Shown: piece by piece, positions 31,445-45,900 of the stretch
How the letters are laid out: each line of letters begins with the position of its first letter
How positions within the stretch are numbered: the stretch's first letter is position 1
NCBI GenBank assembly: GCA_022376515.1
Contig: WTXI01000007.1
Coordinates: forward strand, 744,001-808,000
From: Lactifluus volemus
Lineage: Eukaryota; Basidiomycota; Agaricomycetes; Russulales; Russulaceae
Reading direction: 5' to 3'
DNA length: 64,000 nt
Notes under the pieces: model-generated
What the model saw: the letters and a program-made list of their open reading frames with translations, nothing else
What the model was told of the DNA's origin: nothing
Database searches by the model: none
Position numbers and translations under genes: made by a program

Positions 31445-32727
31445 ATGCGACTGATAGTCATCTACAATCCGGTCAGCGGTGACCGCAGAGGTGCTAAATT
31501 GACAACAGAGACTATCATTCCCCTTCTCACATCTTATGATCTTACCCCGGATACAGTAGCAGCTACAGAACATGTTGGACACGCCGGCACACTCATCATC
31601 TCTTACATCGATACCCTCAATTCGTCCGCTCGTGCACAAGCCATCACGCTCATCCTTGTATCAGGAGATGGGACCCTCCACGAGATCGTGAATGCACTAT
31701 ACACCGACTCCAAGAAGAAAGAAGGACCTTTTCCGAGCATCCGCATCGTCCTAATCCCGACTGGCACCGCCAACGCCATGCACTCGTCCTTCTTCCCTCC
31801 TTCCTCAGCACCCGACGCAGACCCTACACTCTTAGCCTCATTACTCTCCTTCCTATCTGCAACACCACGCCTACTACCCCTCACCCTCGCCCACACGACC
31901 ATCTCCCCTCCCAAACCCGAAACCGAAACCGAAGAACGGCCAGTCAGCACATCCGACCAGTCCGTCCTCTCGATAGTGGTCACCTCGACCGCTCTGCACG
32001 CCTCTATCTTGAACGATTCTGAGGCATTCCGCGCTTCCGTACCAGGCATCGAACGCTTCAAACTCGCCGCGGCCCAAAACGACACGACGTGGTACCGCGC
32101 CCGCGCACGCCTCCTACCCCCCGTACAACGCTACGACATCGCCTCTGGCACGTTCATCCCCGTCTCTCCTGACGACACCAACAACGACGACGGCGAGTCT
32201 GTTTCTATATCTGGCCCATTTGTGTACTTCTTATCGACAGTCAACGTCGATCGTCTCGAGCCGTTCTTCCGTATCGCCCCGCTGCAACGTTCATTGCCCC
32301 CGCCGCGCGATGCACAGACGATGGACGTCCTCGCCGTGCGTCCACTGCGTGACCCTTCGCTTGGGGGAAAAAGCGGAGACGGTGAACGCAAGAGGTTCAA
32401 GGAGAGACTCTGGAGCGTGTTGGGTGGGGCGTACCGCGATGGCGTGCACATCAGTGCTCGGTACGAGTCGGATTTGCAGGACGGAAAAACGGACGGTCAG
32501 CCGGTGGTAGAGTATTTCAGGGTCGCGGGATGGGAGTGGATCCCGGTAAGGGTGTCATTTCGACACTCGTTTGACATTGACTCACCGCTCTTCAGGAAGA
32601 AGGCGATGAGAAAGCGCATCTCCTTTGCGCAGACGGAACAATATTCCATGCTCCTAAGGGCGGGAAATTTAGGTCGAATGTGCTGGTGCGGGCTGCTCAC
32701 GATTTGGAAATTTTTGTGTACGCTTGA
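31445..32727 (+). CDS. Diacylglycerol/sphingoid-base kinase-like protein (DAGK catalytic domain)
   Basis: Predicted lipid kinase. Two exons, 31445-32545 and 32596-32727. The start MRLIVIYNPVSGDRRGAKL and the nucleotide-binding VSGDGTLHEIVNAL and IPTGTANAM motifs define a DAGK catalytic domain at about residues 1-120. The rest, with VYFLSTVNVDRLEPFFRIAP and a C-terminal LLCADGTIFHAPKGGKF, fits the second beta-sandwich lobe. About 410 residues with no N-terminal regulatory domain. The exact substrate (ceramide, sphingoid base or diacylglycerol) cannot be decided from sequence. Confidence 0.82.
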
Positions 32728-32806
32728 AGCAAACTCAGTTATCATTGTATCAATCACAAATGTTAGACAATATGAGATGTACTAGAGGGGAACTGTATGA
32801 TGAATT

Positions 32807-33998
<1,192 letters not shown>

Positions 33999-34032
33999 AC
34001 CAGTATACAGCAGCTGAATCCAGCCGTCAACA

Positions 34033-35433
34033 ATGTTGGACCTCCGACACCATCATGGTGCACTCATTCACGTCGTTCGAGCTTGCGACAATGCTGACGC
34101 GCCCGATCTCGTCGCCATCGGCGGTGAAAACTCTGTCTCTGTGCTGCTCATCGTGTGTGCCTCTATCTATTTTTTCTTTGTTACCTCTTTCGACGCGTTT
34201 TTATCCTATAGACAAACACGTCTGCGGACCTAGTCGCGTCCTTCCACATAGGCTCACGCATCACCGCCCTCGCGTGGTCCCCTCGCGCCGTTTCTCCCTC
34301 TTCGTCAGATCAATGGCATATCGAGTAAACAATACCTTTCTACCAGACTGAAACACTCGCGTTTTTGTTTTTCTGAAAAAAAATCACCCTGTAGGCTTAC
34401 CGCCGCGTCGTCAGACTTTGGTCTACATCTTCTCACAAAGTCCCCCGATGTTGAAGAGGACATCTTCCCTTTTGGTGGCGGACTAAGTGGCCATCACGGT
34501 CCAGTGAACGACATGACGTTCTGCGGTGGCCCGACGGACGACACGGCGCGCTACGTCGCGACCGTCTCTGGTACGTTACCAACGAACCAGGAAAAAAACT
34601 CCTTTCTTTCCGCTCATCGCCAAAACTAAACCAGACGACAAAATGCTCATGGTTTGGGACCTCCGTCCGAACGTCGACATTCCCTCCGCGCCACTCTCGC
34701 GTTCTCCCACCGATCTTGATCACAGCGGTGGGAACACATCCAATTCGCGTTCACAACCAACCGCATATGTGATCTCGTTCCCTCACGCTCTCACCTCGGT
34801 CTCCGCGCACGCCTCGACAACCAAGGACCTTCTCGTCGCTGACGTGCGCGGTTCGCTCTCCCTCATCGATTGGCGTTCCGATCCCTCCCACGCGCCCACC
34901 ACCAACGCCTGGCACCACCCACACGTAATCGAGTTTTCCGCTCCACGCGCCATCGCCGGCGGCGCAGGTGCCTTTCCAGCTTCTGCTGCCTGGCAACAAG
35001 CCAACCCAGACATGTAACGCTCTATCTCTCTATCTCTCTCTCTTCTCACACCTGTACCTCTCTTTTCGACAGTATCGGCGCCGTACACCGTTCCCGTTTC
35101 TCCCTCTGGGACTTGTCCAAATTACAAGGCGGAAAGCCAACGCTGAGCGGTGCTTCATTCCCAGAGGGCGCACACCGTTTCCGATGGTGTCCGACATACC
35201 CCGAATACTTTGCCATTTCGACCCGCAGCACCGCCGGCGGTGGCGGACGCGGCGCGACGATCCACGTGCACAGTGCTTTGCATGCACGCGCGCACGTAGA
35301 GCCGACCGCGTTCACGCTCGCTTCGCGCCCGCTTTGTGTGCGCGACTTTGATTTCATATCGCTCAAAGGGATCCCACGGATTGCGGCAGCGGTCGGACAC
35401 GAGCTCATCGTTTTCTACATTGGCGTAGAGTAA
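34033..35433 (+). CDS. WD-repeat protein, nucleoporin Nup37-like
   Basis: Beta-propeller protein, probably the Nup37 subunit of the Nup107-160 (Y) complex. Five exons: 34033-34152, 34212-34324, 34395-34570, 34635-35013 and 35073-35433, all in phase. WD-like blades: DLVAIGGENSVSVLLI, IGSRITALAWSPR, LTAASSDFGLHLL, GHHGPVNDMTFCGG, ATVSDDKMLMVWDL, DLLVADVRGSLSLIDWRS, HRSRFSLWDLSK, HRFRWCPTYPEYFAIS. The short total length (about 385 residues) and GLSGHHGPVNDM block fit Nup37. Other small WD proteins remain possible. Its ATG lies 34 bp from that of the divergent UMP kinase gene. Confidence 0.65.
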
Positions 35434-35816
35434 AAAATAAATGATGGCGAACCCGGTCAATTTTTTTTTCCGTCAAATCGGGGTCGATCAACTAACTTTA
35501 ACCTTGCTATCATGTTGAAATTTCCGTGTCGATCATATGACGTCGTCAAAAAATCTATTCAAAATCTGACGGTATCGCATCTACAGCGTACACGAAGAAG
35601 GGTCATACATAGGCTGGAGTTGGTCATCGAGTGAAATGGAAAACGGGGGCTAACTACTAAAGATTAAGAACCTACAGTATAAATTACAAACACGCTGAAT
35701 CATAGAAGGACGGGTGGGAGCTAGAACTCGAGGCGATGCGAAAGAGCACTGTGACACGTGGACGAGGCATCGAGGTGAAAAGATAGTGAGAGCATGGTGT
35801 AGGGATCTGAAATAGT

Positions 35817-38800
35817 CTATAATCCGTACCCAGGAGCATTGGTATGCATGTGGTGATACGCATAAGGCTGGTTATGACCGGTCCCCCGACCACTGTATCC
35901 ATGATGCGAGTATGAGTGTGGGGGTGCAGGCTGATGCGGTGACGATGCATTCGTCGGGTTCTGTCCCCCCCGTATGTTTGGTCGACGGCCTCACCAAAGC
36001 CCAGATCACGGAACATATTATTCCAGTACCGCATGTCATCCGACTGCGTCGGCTGTCCAGGCTGGGCAGGCTGAACTAATGGTTGAGACGGCCCGTAAGT
36101 ACCATTGCTGTACGTCGGCGTGCCAGTGGTCTGAGCCGTGGCGCCCCGGATGGCATCGACTTGAATTGGTTCGTGGATGCTAGAAGATGCGGGGGGAAGA
36201 GAGTAAGAAAATGGGGGATGAAGAGTTCCAGTATTTTGCACGTCTTCGAGCATCTGCTGGGGATATACTGGTGGCTGTTGTGGCGACACCTGCGTAGTTG
36301 TGGACACCGTAGATTCTCGCCGTGACACTGTTGGCATATATCATTAACCAGGCTATACAATAACCGCACAAGGTGAGGCTCACGGCGAGGTTGGCCGTCG
36401 TCCCAAGTCTTTTGTTGCTGAGACCTGAAGGCATCTTGAGCAACTAGCTCACGCAAAAACCTCGCATGATATGCAGCAGTTTTACATGCTGGGGACAGAT
36501 GAGAGGCCTCTTCGTAAGCATCGGCTGTTTTTGCGATAATTGAGTGGATTTCGCTAGTTGCACCCTCGTGTAACTCTGCCAACGTCCTTGAGCTGCGAAG
36601 GAGCTGCCAATAGTTCGGTCAGAAAATCGAGAACGCCCGGAAAGTATGGGGAAATGGCACCTTCAACAGGAAGACGGCAGAATACGCTGTCATAACGGTG
36701 ATGGATTCCTGTCCGTAGCGCTGTTAACAGTATGGGTAATTTGTCATCACAAGAAGGTGGGATAGTTCTTACAAGCATGCTCATTGACGCAAAATCATGC
36801 GAGACAATATGCAAGTTCTCCTTGGCGCTCGTATAGCATGCTGACAGCGCCTGTACACTGGGAGTCGTGCGGCTCGACTACCGTGTATCAGTTGTCGGCT
36901 CACGGTAGAGTAGAAGCTGAGAACTTACGGGGTACATGGCAGCTTGTATACCAAAACTGTTCAAGAACAAACGCACGTGCAACCGGAAGAAGCTAAGGAA
37001 TGACATATGAAACATTTCGCCATTGGCCCGCCGCATTTCGTGGTGCCATGTGTCCATCCATTGCGTTAACTTGCCGTTACAGTTACGCAACAGCACCTCT
37101 TTATTGACATCTGTGTGTGCTGCACCGGGGATGCCCTTATGCAGATAAAAGACATCCGTAGTCTCGGCCTGCCCGAAGAGAAGTGAACATGAGGAAAAGC
37201 CGGGTGCAGTTACTGTTACTCACAGCAATTCGGCGCAACTGTACAAAGGCAGCGACAATCACGTCCTCCGGGCGAATTGGTGACCCTCCCTCTTCGTGCC
37301 AAGTAGCCGAGTGCCGAACCAGGTCATCCTAACATGCCGTGAGACTGGTTCATCCAATGACGGTGTGATGAGAATCTTACCTCGGGAAGCATCCATTGAC
37401 GCCCTGTTTGCATGCTCAGACTTCGGTCGTGCACAAACAGAACGAGGTAGGTGCGCTCGCGGTTACGGCGCTCTCTGAGCTGCAATTCCGTCTCGTTTGG
37501 AGGTGGTGGCGATATATAGCGGTTGAGACCCAACTCAACAGCCATACGACAAGCCTGTATAAACCGTCAAACCGAGCAGGTTTAATTATTGCGGAGATCA
37601 CGCACCAGGCCAATGTACATCCATGTACGCTACGGCACTTGAGCCTAAAGTATACTTGTATGCGTTGAAGCACTCACAGTATCCTCCGGCTCTCTCCAGT
37701 AGGTGAGGCACGCAAAGGCTTGGACCACTTCGACGGACTTCCAGTCTTCTGCAAACGCTCGTATAGCAAATTCCTGAGTGAGCTTTTGGCATGGTTTATA
37801 CGACTCGGGTTTGAAAAACTTGCAGCCAGCCATGAGTAGAACTGTGAAGAGAAAGGGACACTTGGAGCGAACGAACTCGGGGGTGTGTAGAGCAGGGTCA
37901 AAGAGGTTTACAAAGGGGTTGAGTCGCAAGAACATGAGGTCAAACAAAACTTTGGCATTCTGTTCATCCAAGATGCCTGCAGATACGGGGTCTTTGAAAC
38001 TGTTAGGCCCGTGACAGTTCGTTCCTTGAGATGAAGCTGTTGAATTAGAGCGATCTGATCGAAGAGAGGCAGCAGGATTCTCGTGTGAGGGATTAAGGAT
38101 GGTCTTGAAAAAGGAATGGCGCTGATTCTCCCTACGTATGAGATCCGCGGGGAACAAACCGTCTTGCTTTTCTTCACTTTCATTATCTTCATCGTCCGTG
38201 GGTGACCGCAATTTGGTATCGCCCCGGTCATCTCCGTCGAAGCGAGAGGGTAGGTTGAGGGGAGGAAGGTCACTTGAATAATGGCCGGGAGACCTGGGTT
38301 GGTGCTCATCACGACGCACACGCCAATCTGTGGGGGACAAGGAGGAAGCAGACTCGAGGGCTTGAGATTTCAACTTTGCGTTGTTGAGACCCTTCTCGAG
38401 GCGTCTTAACATCTTGGAAGCCTCGGATAACCTGAACATCATAAATGAGAACGCCCCTACACGATGGGTAACACCAAACGAACTTTGAGCCAGGCTTTCG
38501 GCCGCGTCTGTGTCTCTCAAATACGCACCTGTGGGGGGGGGGGGGGGAGTGAGAAACTATGCCAAAAAAGATGAGAAGAAAGCATATACTCGACTCCGGT
38601 GCGCCTACACCGTTGACAGGGCTGAGAACCGTCCTCTGCGCCAACACATTTCATCTAAAAGATGATTCATAAAAAAAACATATGAAATGATGGGAACACG
38701 AACTTTAGCAGCCCGGCACACGGTACAAGCGCGAGCTCCTCTGACGACAGGGGTCTTGCCACTATGTGAGAAAGAGTTGGTTAGGAAAGCAAGAAGAAAC

Positions 38801-39205
38801 GAAGGGTAGGCGAGACAAACGATGACTTTGTCTGCTGATCCTCTTGATGGTTTGAGGAAGCCGCATTTTTTGGGGAATTCATGTGTGCCGATGTATAGAT
38901 TAACCGGGGGTAGTGTGACTTCGGGGAAAGAAAATGATTGAAGGGAGTGACCGGGTAATAAACCGAATGACAGAAGTAATAAAGGGTGAAAGTAGTGGGG
39001 ACTTGTGTTGGGGGAAAAGGCGACCAGCCCGTTCGAAGCAAAGGCAAGGCAAGGCAAGGCAAAGGCAATGCAAGGCAAGGCAAAGGGAGCGAAAAGGTGA
39101 CCCGGGATAAGTGAGTCCGACAAGCGCTAACCAACCGGCGAATTTCCCATACAAGTTACCGGCCGGCTCCTCTTTCGGCTCTATCGTTTCGTACTCTCCC
39201 CGCAA
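35817..39205 (-). CDS. Zn2Cys6 fungal-specific transcription factor
   Basis: DNA-binding regulator. A short first exon (MRGEYETIEPKEEPAGNLYG) is followed by a long, poorly resolved intron region. The Gal4-type cluster is split by introns: ARACTVCRAAK, KMKCVGAEDGSQPCQRCRRT and ECVFERHRRGRKPGSK, then a helical segment SEASKMLRRLEKGLNNAKLK. The fungal-specific TF middle domain follows: FDLMFLRLNPFVNLFDPALH, FTVLLMAGCKFFKPE, ACRMAVELGLNRYI, RTYLVLFVHDRSLSMQTGRQ and RRIAAETTDVFYLHKG. A Pro/Gln/Ser-rich tail ends GYSGRGTG and APGYGL. One G is probably missing in the 7-base run at 35965-35971, since the extended frame reads GQNPTNASSPHQPAPPHSYS. Target genes are unknown. Confidence 0.85.
39035..39085. 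repeat. Pentanucleotide (GGCAA)n microsatellite in TF intron
   Basis: Imperfect tandem repeats of GGCAA, with some AGGCAA units, run for about 45 nt. They fall in the long intron or unresolved region between the first exon and the zinc-cluster exons of the transcription factor gene. A 15-G run lies in a later intron at 38533-38547. Confidence 0.7.
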
Positions 39206-42200
39206 AAAGTCCCCTTACTAACTTTGACATATCTTATTTTGAAGTCCCTTCACCACCATCCCCCCTTTCCCTCACTTTTCAATTTCCGGTGTGCCTCGTA
39301 TCTTCCCGTCCTCGTTCATATTGCCGGCTGCTCATTGTTCCCGGTCTCCGGCCCCGCGGTCACGCCTCGATTCCGCGGCCGGTGACCTGCCGCGGTTATA
39401 CCATGTGATGACCGATATCGAGATGCAATCCCCAACCCATGACCGCAACTCGATGATATGATCTCTTCGTGTTCAGTACCATGTATCCGACGTACCGGCG
39501 ACAGCGGGCCGTGTCCATCAACACAATCCAATGCGCATCCAGCTCTTGTCGATATGGAACACTTTGGGGCGGAGATATTATGCAAATCATTTTCTCGTCA
39601 CTTAACTCAAATTATGATGACCCGAAAAGGTAGCGCATTAGCGTACAGCTCAATCCCGATGCTATCGGTACTTCCGACAACCATGATATTATGACGGACG
39701 CCCGCGATTCATGAATCTCATCTGTCCCCCCGCGGTACTCCGGTACCTAAAGCAGTTGCCGGACGGTCAAATTGTCCGTAACCCACCCCCAATTTCGGTG
39801 CCAACCCGGCGTTTATCCATTTGTCACCTCTCAGCTTGATGATGGGTCCTGACCGGCCTCAATCACTCATAGCCGCCCATCTAAATCACCCGAAACTTCG
39901 GCTTTTTACGCACGTCTCTGATATTTGTCATACTTTTAAATCGACTTGTAAATGTATATACGTGGTCCGGTCGCATCAATTTATACTCCTCAACCACCTC
40001 ATATTGCCGTGTCGTGAGAGATGGAAACGACTTTGGATCCAGTGACCTTGTCTGGGCAATCGAGGTAAGCAACCACTTCTAGCCCGGAGTTTCCCGTCCG
40101 AGTCCCCGACATGAGAGTAATAACAATCCTCCAATCAAATAGTGTGTTCTCTTGATATTTGTCCTGGAATCCCAGGTATTGGCTCTGTCCTAACGCGAAC
40201 TTTATTGAAAAACGCCCGCCAACAACTATTCCGTCTCCGATGGTGCTTATATGGCACACTCCTGTTTCATCGAGCGGCTATCACTTATCAGATTCTGTTT
40301 GAGGCAAGGGAAAGCCTTCACTTACTCTACCCCATTTCTTTGTGTTTTACCCGTTTACGAGCGCCCTCTTAATCGGCCCGTTGATTAGTAATTGGCTACC
40401 CTTCCGTCTTCCATCGTGCATCAAGGTTACTTCGGTGCGGTCGGACGCCTTGATAGACGGACACTACACCAGAACCCCCGTGGCCCGTTCCCTGGGTATA
40501 GACAGGAATCCAACAAATTGATTGCCGAAAATCCAATTGCTGAGCGATCAGGGAAGATCATACTGTAACAAGCTCTGAATATCCTCGTTGCAAATTTGAT
40601 ATTTGCCGTACCTGTAAACTCCACAGCTGTATGGTGCGCCGTCGTTTTATTTTTTGGAGCATGATATGTATTTATCCTTGAGATAAGCATTTGCAGATTT
40701 TTGCTCATGTTGCGCTCATGTCGGGTACCAGAAATCGATCGAAATGAGATGCTGCACATGGTAACCGAGATCAGAAAAATTCATTTGCCCCTGAGGAGCC
40801 AGACGCCCGAGAATTTGGTGGACAAAGCTTGCAATGTTGCCTTCGGCCCGGAACCCCTAATCTGAGAATGTGCCCAACAGGCCAACAGACAATGCATATT
40901 AGCCCAACAACTCAAAGTAGGCCGATCCTAGGGCTTATGCATACCTCTATGACGGCGCCTAAACCAGGCGTTAAACAGTGACTTGTAGGTTGGAGCTACT
41001 GTAAGATTGCGGCGCCTAACCTAGACGCGAGAGTTCACACTGTGGTTGAGCGTATGTAAACGATCCAAACAACTGGGTTCTCAACACACCTCATTCACTA
41101 CGCCCCCCTAATCAAAGTAACCAGGTGGTTCCCATGATTCGGCTCTATAACCGGTAACGTCAGTGACCGGATTGGCGCAAGAGATGGCGGCAGGTGGCAA
41201 CGCGGCATTTTATTGGAGCTGTTGTAGTAGGGCACTCAGGTGATTTTGAATGGGGAAAGCCGACCAAAAAGTCGCGGGTGCAGATTGGGAAGATGACACG
41301 TAGCCAGTGTACTACTGATCTTGGTCAGTGGCAATGGTTGTGAACAAGGGGATTACCTAGGGGCGTTGTAAACAGTAATCAATAACCCATTAAGGTTTAG
41401 GGTCTCAAGAGACCTTTGTGAACAATGCGACACGGGATTCATCGCTATTGAATTCGAGCTGTGGTATTGTCGCCACGGTGCAGTAATAGTGTTTACAAGA
41501 ACTTGATGACTCCAAAGGCTTGTAGTTGTTTGTTGAACAAGTACAAGCCTTTGGAGTCATCACGTTTTTTGACACGTGATGTCGCATTAGCTCGTAAAAA
41601 GAATATAGCACGTACAGTATTTCCAGGGATGACACCAATACTACTGACTTCGGCATAGATGAGCGCGATTGTATGTGGTTTTGACGACCTCTGAATCGTT
41701 CTTTTATCATATATTCTCACTTTGAGGACTGTGCTAGTAGCATTTCATGCGGAGTCTGCGCTATATGCCAAACCATGCCGAATTGGTTCAATACGAACCC
41801 CGTCAAATGGAACATCATGCATCATGTATCAAACTCACTTATGCGGCCTTTGATAATTATCGGTTTCTGACCTAGGAATTGAGGTGAGAGGACAGCCAGC
41901 GGAGTTCATCCACCTTCATCCCTTTGAGTTCGTCGTGTCAGCCGCTTACGGCAGGCAGCGAAGCTACGAATCAATACACGGCTACGTGTTATTTCAATAG
42001 GGAGCTATGTTCCTTTCCTCGCCACCTGGCATGGATACCGCATTTGTAGCTGCAGTGATCACTGTCAACATCAAGAGAATGGGTCTATGAGTTGGCGGTT
42101 TCTCTGGCGGGCCGTGATGATGCGTGACGGTGGCGGACACCACAACGATGGTGTCGCCGGTTGGCGAACAGGTCGAAAGACATAAAGCCAATGTGAATGG

Positions 42201-42932
42201 GCTTGATGACACGAACAAGATGAACCCTACTACCGTGGCCGTGGGTTTGGAGGGCGGCACAAATTTGCAGCTTGGCTTAAACCAACTCAGCAACACTCTT
42301 CAGGGAAGATCTGTGTGGCGGATCCGTGGAGAACTCGTCCTAGAATGGACTAGCCGCAGACAGTATTGAGAAGTACCAACCAGGGTCATTGAGAGAGGTT
42401 TGATCCTGTAGCCACTAATGTTAGCAATCGCATGGTGATGCGTTCTCATGTGGATGAATGTTACCAGCCTGTCAAATCGGGCCGATTATAACCGATGTCA
42501 ATATTCAAGCCCCATTCGTCTATCATATAACTTATCATTAGGTCGAAAGGGCCGGGTCATGATTGATTACTCAGATCCGGAGGTCCCTCCGGCTATCATT
42601 TTGGGCCAGATCGGTGATCGTAAAATTTGTAAAGCCTGCCATGACATTTGTGCCCCGAGATATCAAGGCCATACGAGTAAAAATTCGGGGAAATGAGAGA
42701 GGTCAAGAATTCCGACGTCTTAAACGTTTGTTTGGGCTAGCATGCACATTCACTTGTACACAGCATATTCATGGTCGAATGTCAACAAGCTCAAAATATC
42801 TTGCAGACTACATACGAACAAATTCATGAGGCAAAAAAACATGGTTGCGCGTGCAAACTCTCTAAAAGGGTGGGCGAATGCTGAGGACTCGCCATCTCCC
42901 CTCCTCCGTAGGGGGGATGGGATGAATAAATC
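39206..42932. other. Gene-poor interval with TF promoter and hairpin
   Basis: About 3.7 kb without a convincing gene. Open frames are short and give no recognisable protein. The part next to the transcription factor (39206-39800) is GC-rich and carries four CCGCGG palindromes (about 39354, 39373, 39390 and 39730) and a CGGAC-N9-GTCCG inverted repeat at 39760-39778, which could be Zn2Cys6 binding sites. A perfect hairpin lies at 41504-41562. Two similar motifs with GGCGCCTAA occur near 40953 and 41010. It may contain decayed mobile DNA that I cannot identify. Confidence 0.6.
41504..41562. repeat. Perfect 21-bp inverted repeat with 17-nt loop
   Basis: Arms 41504-41524 and 41542-41562 are exact reverse complements. 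The loop at 41525-41541 contains a further partial palindrome (TTGTTGAACAA). No gene overlaps it. Perfect arms of this length are unlikely by chance and fit a small foldback element, a MITE remnant or a small-RNA hairpin. Confidence 0.8.
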
Positions 42933-45900
42933 TTACAAAGTACCGTGCCACTCATGATGAATTTTTGGGTCAGTAAGGGTAGAGACCTCCGAATCAGCCG
43001 GCCCTGTCAGCCACTCGGCCGTACCAAACAGGGTTCGACAGATATTGAGCAAATTCTCGAGTGTATCCACCATGTACAGCAACACTTCTCCCTCCGCAGA
43101 CGCATACACACGCGACAGCCCGTGCGCCCGTTGAGATTGATGCAGGTTCGGCGCGATGTGCAACATCAATGTTCTACGCGCGTGTCGGACCGATGGGAGA
43201 AACTGCGGCAGTGGCTGATGGGCACGGAAAGCGTGGTCGCATGCATAAAGCGAAATGCATACACAAGATACCTACGATGTGGTCACGCGTCAGACATATC
43301 AATCACGGCCGGAAGGGGGATACCTGCATACAAACTCGCGCCTGTCTCTCATGACCCCGAAAACAGTTTCCCGGATAGGGATATGCTCTCGTATTTTGCG
43401 GAGGCCAATCATGATGTCGAGCATCGCTTGAATGGATGTTACAGTGTTGCGATACTGCATCATGGGTTTCTGCGTGTAGAGTTAGAGCGCTCAGACGATG
43501 TGCTGAGTGGCGGGTGGAACACACAGGTAAGAGGCTCATTTCATCACGCAGTGCGATCATGAGACGCGACAGCCGAATCGAGGAGTTGCGTATTTCGAGC
43601 TCGAGCATAAGCACGCGTCGACCGTCATCCGGAATACACACCCGATTACGTTTGAACAAGTCCCTGTTTTCATGGAATCAGAAAAGCCCATCAATTCCAC
43701 AAATAAAACGTACCTGCTAAGCGCCAGGTACAGCTGGCCCAATAGACCAAGGGTATGGCTCGCATTTCGCAAGAACAGCATCTGGGGAGCACGTTTAATA
43801 GAGTCCGGGGCTACGGTCGTTCATATTGAAGATAAATTCACCCTACAGTGTTTGGGGAAGACGAGGGTATTCATCACTAGAGCTGCTAAGACCCCAGCAG
43901 AAATCATAGCTGCTCTCCAGGCTGCGAGGACTTAAATTGTACATCAGGTAACGCATACATTAGGAAGGTAGGATGCGCACCAATGATCTCGGTGTCGGAG
44001 TTCGCATCGAGAAAACGGAAGAATACTATTGGAGGCAATGTCACAGACCTACATTCATGGAGGGTTAGAGTTCAAACACAGGTGCGGTATCGAGTGTACT
44101 GACGCAACAACGCCAAGAGAGGAAACTTCTGTCCTAGTATCAACCAGCTGATCGGGAGGTCGGCGAGCTACGGGCGTTTGAGACAGATTACCATATGAAA
44201 GTAGTTGGTTCACACGAACCGTCACCATCAACACGAGGCCATATGGATTCGTACGACATATTAGCCAGGTCTGTGACACTTGTATGAATGATGGATGGAA
44301 GTGAATCTACGAAATCACTCACCAAGTAGGCGTACACAGCCCCCACTATTGTGCCGGCCTAAGAAAAGGATGTGAGAAAAACAAGACGCTCGGCCACGAG
44401 ACCGAGATGCACAGTACGAAGGTACGCGACCCGCCAAGTGGCTCCTGTATTGGTTTCGAGTACCCATACATAGCTGATGATCATCCACTGCCCGTGTGCG
44501 TCAACAAACCATCTTTGGCCTTAGGGCGAAAATCAGAACCATTGATTTCGCATAGGACTCAAATCCCACCTGGACTACCTACCGGCAGGAACGCCGGTAT
44601 ACTCAGAAGCATCACACCGATCGAATTCTTTACCGCATGTTGCAAATGACTAGAGTGGACAATAGCCCGGACGCAAGCAGCGAGGACAAATCGGAGTCGG
44701 GTTATTCTGGGCCCGTAAAAGATATTACGGAATCGAAAACAGGGTTCTTCGCCAACGGACTTGGAGCCAGGAGGTCGGGCATTGATGTAGATGACTTAGC
44801 TTCTCTCCATCTCACAAGCTCGGAGAGACCCTCTCGGGCTTCCGCCAAGCTCAGTCCGCCCCCATCTTCGAGGTGATTCGAGTAATTTTCATCGGACACC
44901 TCATATCATCACTGATTATGGTAGGGGGAGCAACGCCTAACCACGCCCAGGAAAAGCGTGGGTACCATAAGCGAGTGCGAGAGGTACTGTGAAGAGAGAG
45001 AATTTTATCGGCGACTAGCACCGCGCGATTCATCTCGTCAGCCATCTGGGCGCCGCATCATAATCTTCGATAGGAAATATTTTGGCAAGACGGTCACATA
45101 CCTCTATCAACGAGACAAGGAAGGAGGTGTGGCCCAAAGCTTCGACAGTCACCTCACCGTTTTCATCTTTTCGTGCGCCGTCATTCATAGATTGGAAGGC
45201 GGTAGCAAATTCCCTCCTCGCAGCGTCCCGTGCTTCATCGAGACGGCGCAGGATTTGGGGGGCCGTCTTGTTCCCTGAAGTTTCCAACCCTGGTACGTTC
45301 GCGGAACGCTCGAAAGCGAACAACAATGCAGCCTCAACATATTTCATCGAGGCCAAGATTGCCTGGGAAAGCTGCCCTGCCGGCATCATAACCGCATGTG
45401 ACTTCTCCCCGGGACTTAATATCGCTCGAGAACTACCCCACGCCAATTCCCTGCGAATATTTTCTACGACTCCAATGAGGGGTTTAATGGATTCGACTGA
45501 AAAATGTTTAGCAACTCTCATGTGATGAGGGCAGACGAGCGTACCACTTATTCGACCCAGACGAAGCTCAAAAGCGGCTATCGAATAGGCCAAATCTAAT
45601 TGAATGGAATCCGCAAGGAGCTCATCTAGAATATGATTTCGTTGTAGGTCGACGCCCAAAGGCTCCCAGTTTTCATCGAGTATTAAATTCTCGTTCATAG
45701 ATACGACAAGGCATTCATGAAGTTTGGAAAATGAATTGGCAAGTGTTCGTGCAAAGTGAGTTGAAAACCAACGGAGGAACAGCATGTTACATAAGAGGCA
45801 TATAACTGCCGGTGACAGCGTTATCCAAACAAAGGAAGTGGCAGCACGTGCAAAACTCTGTTCATAACTGACTTCAGTCTACGAGCAGATGGGCCATGAT

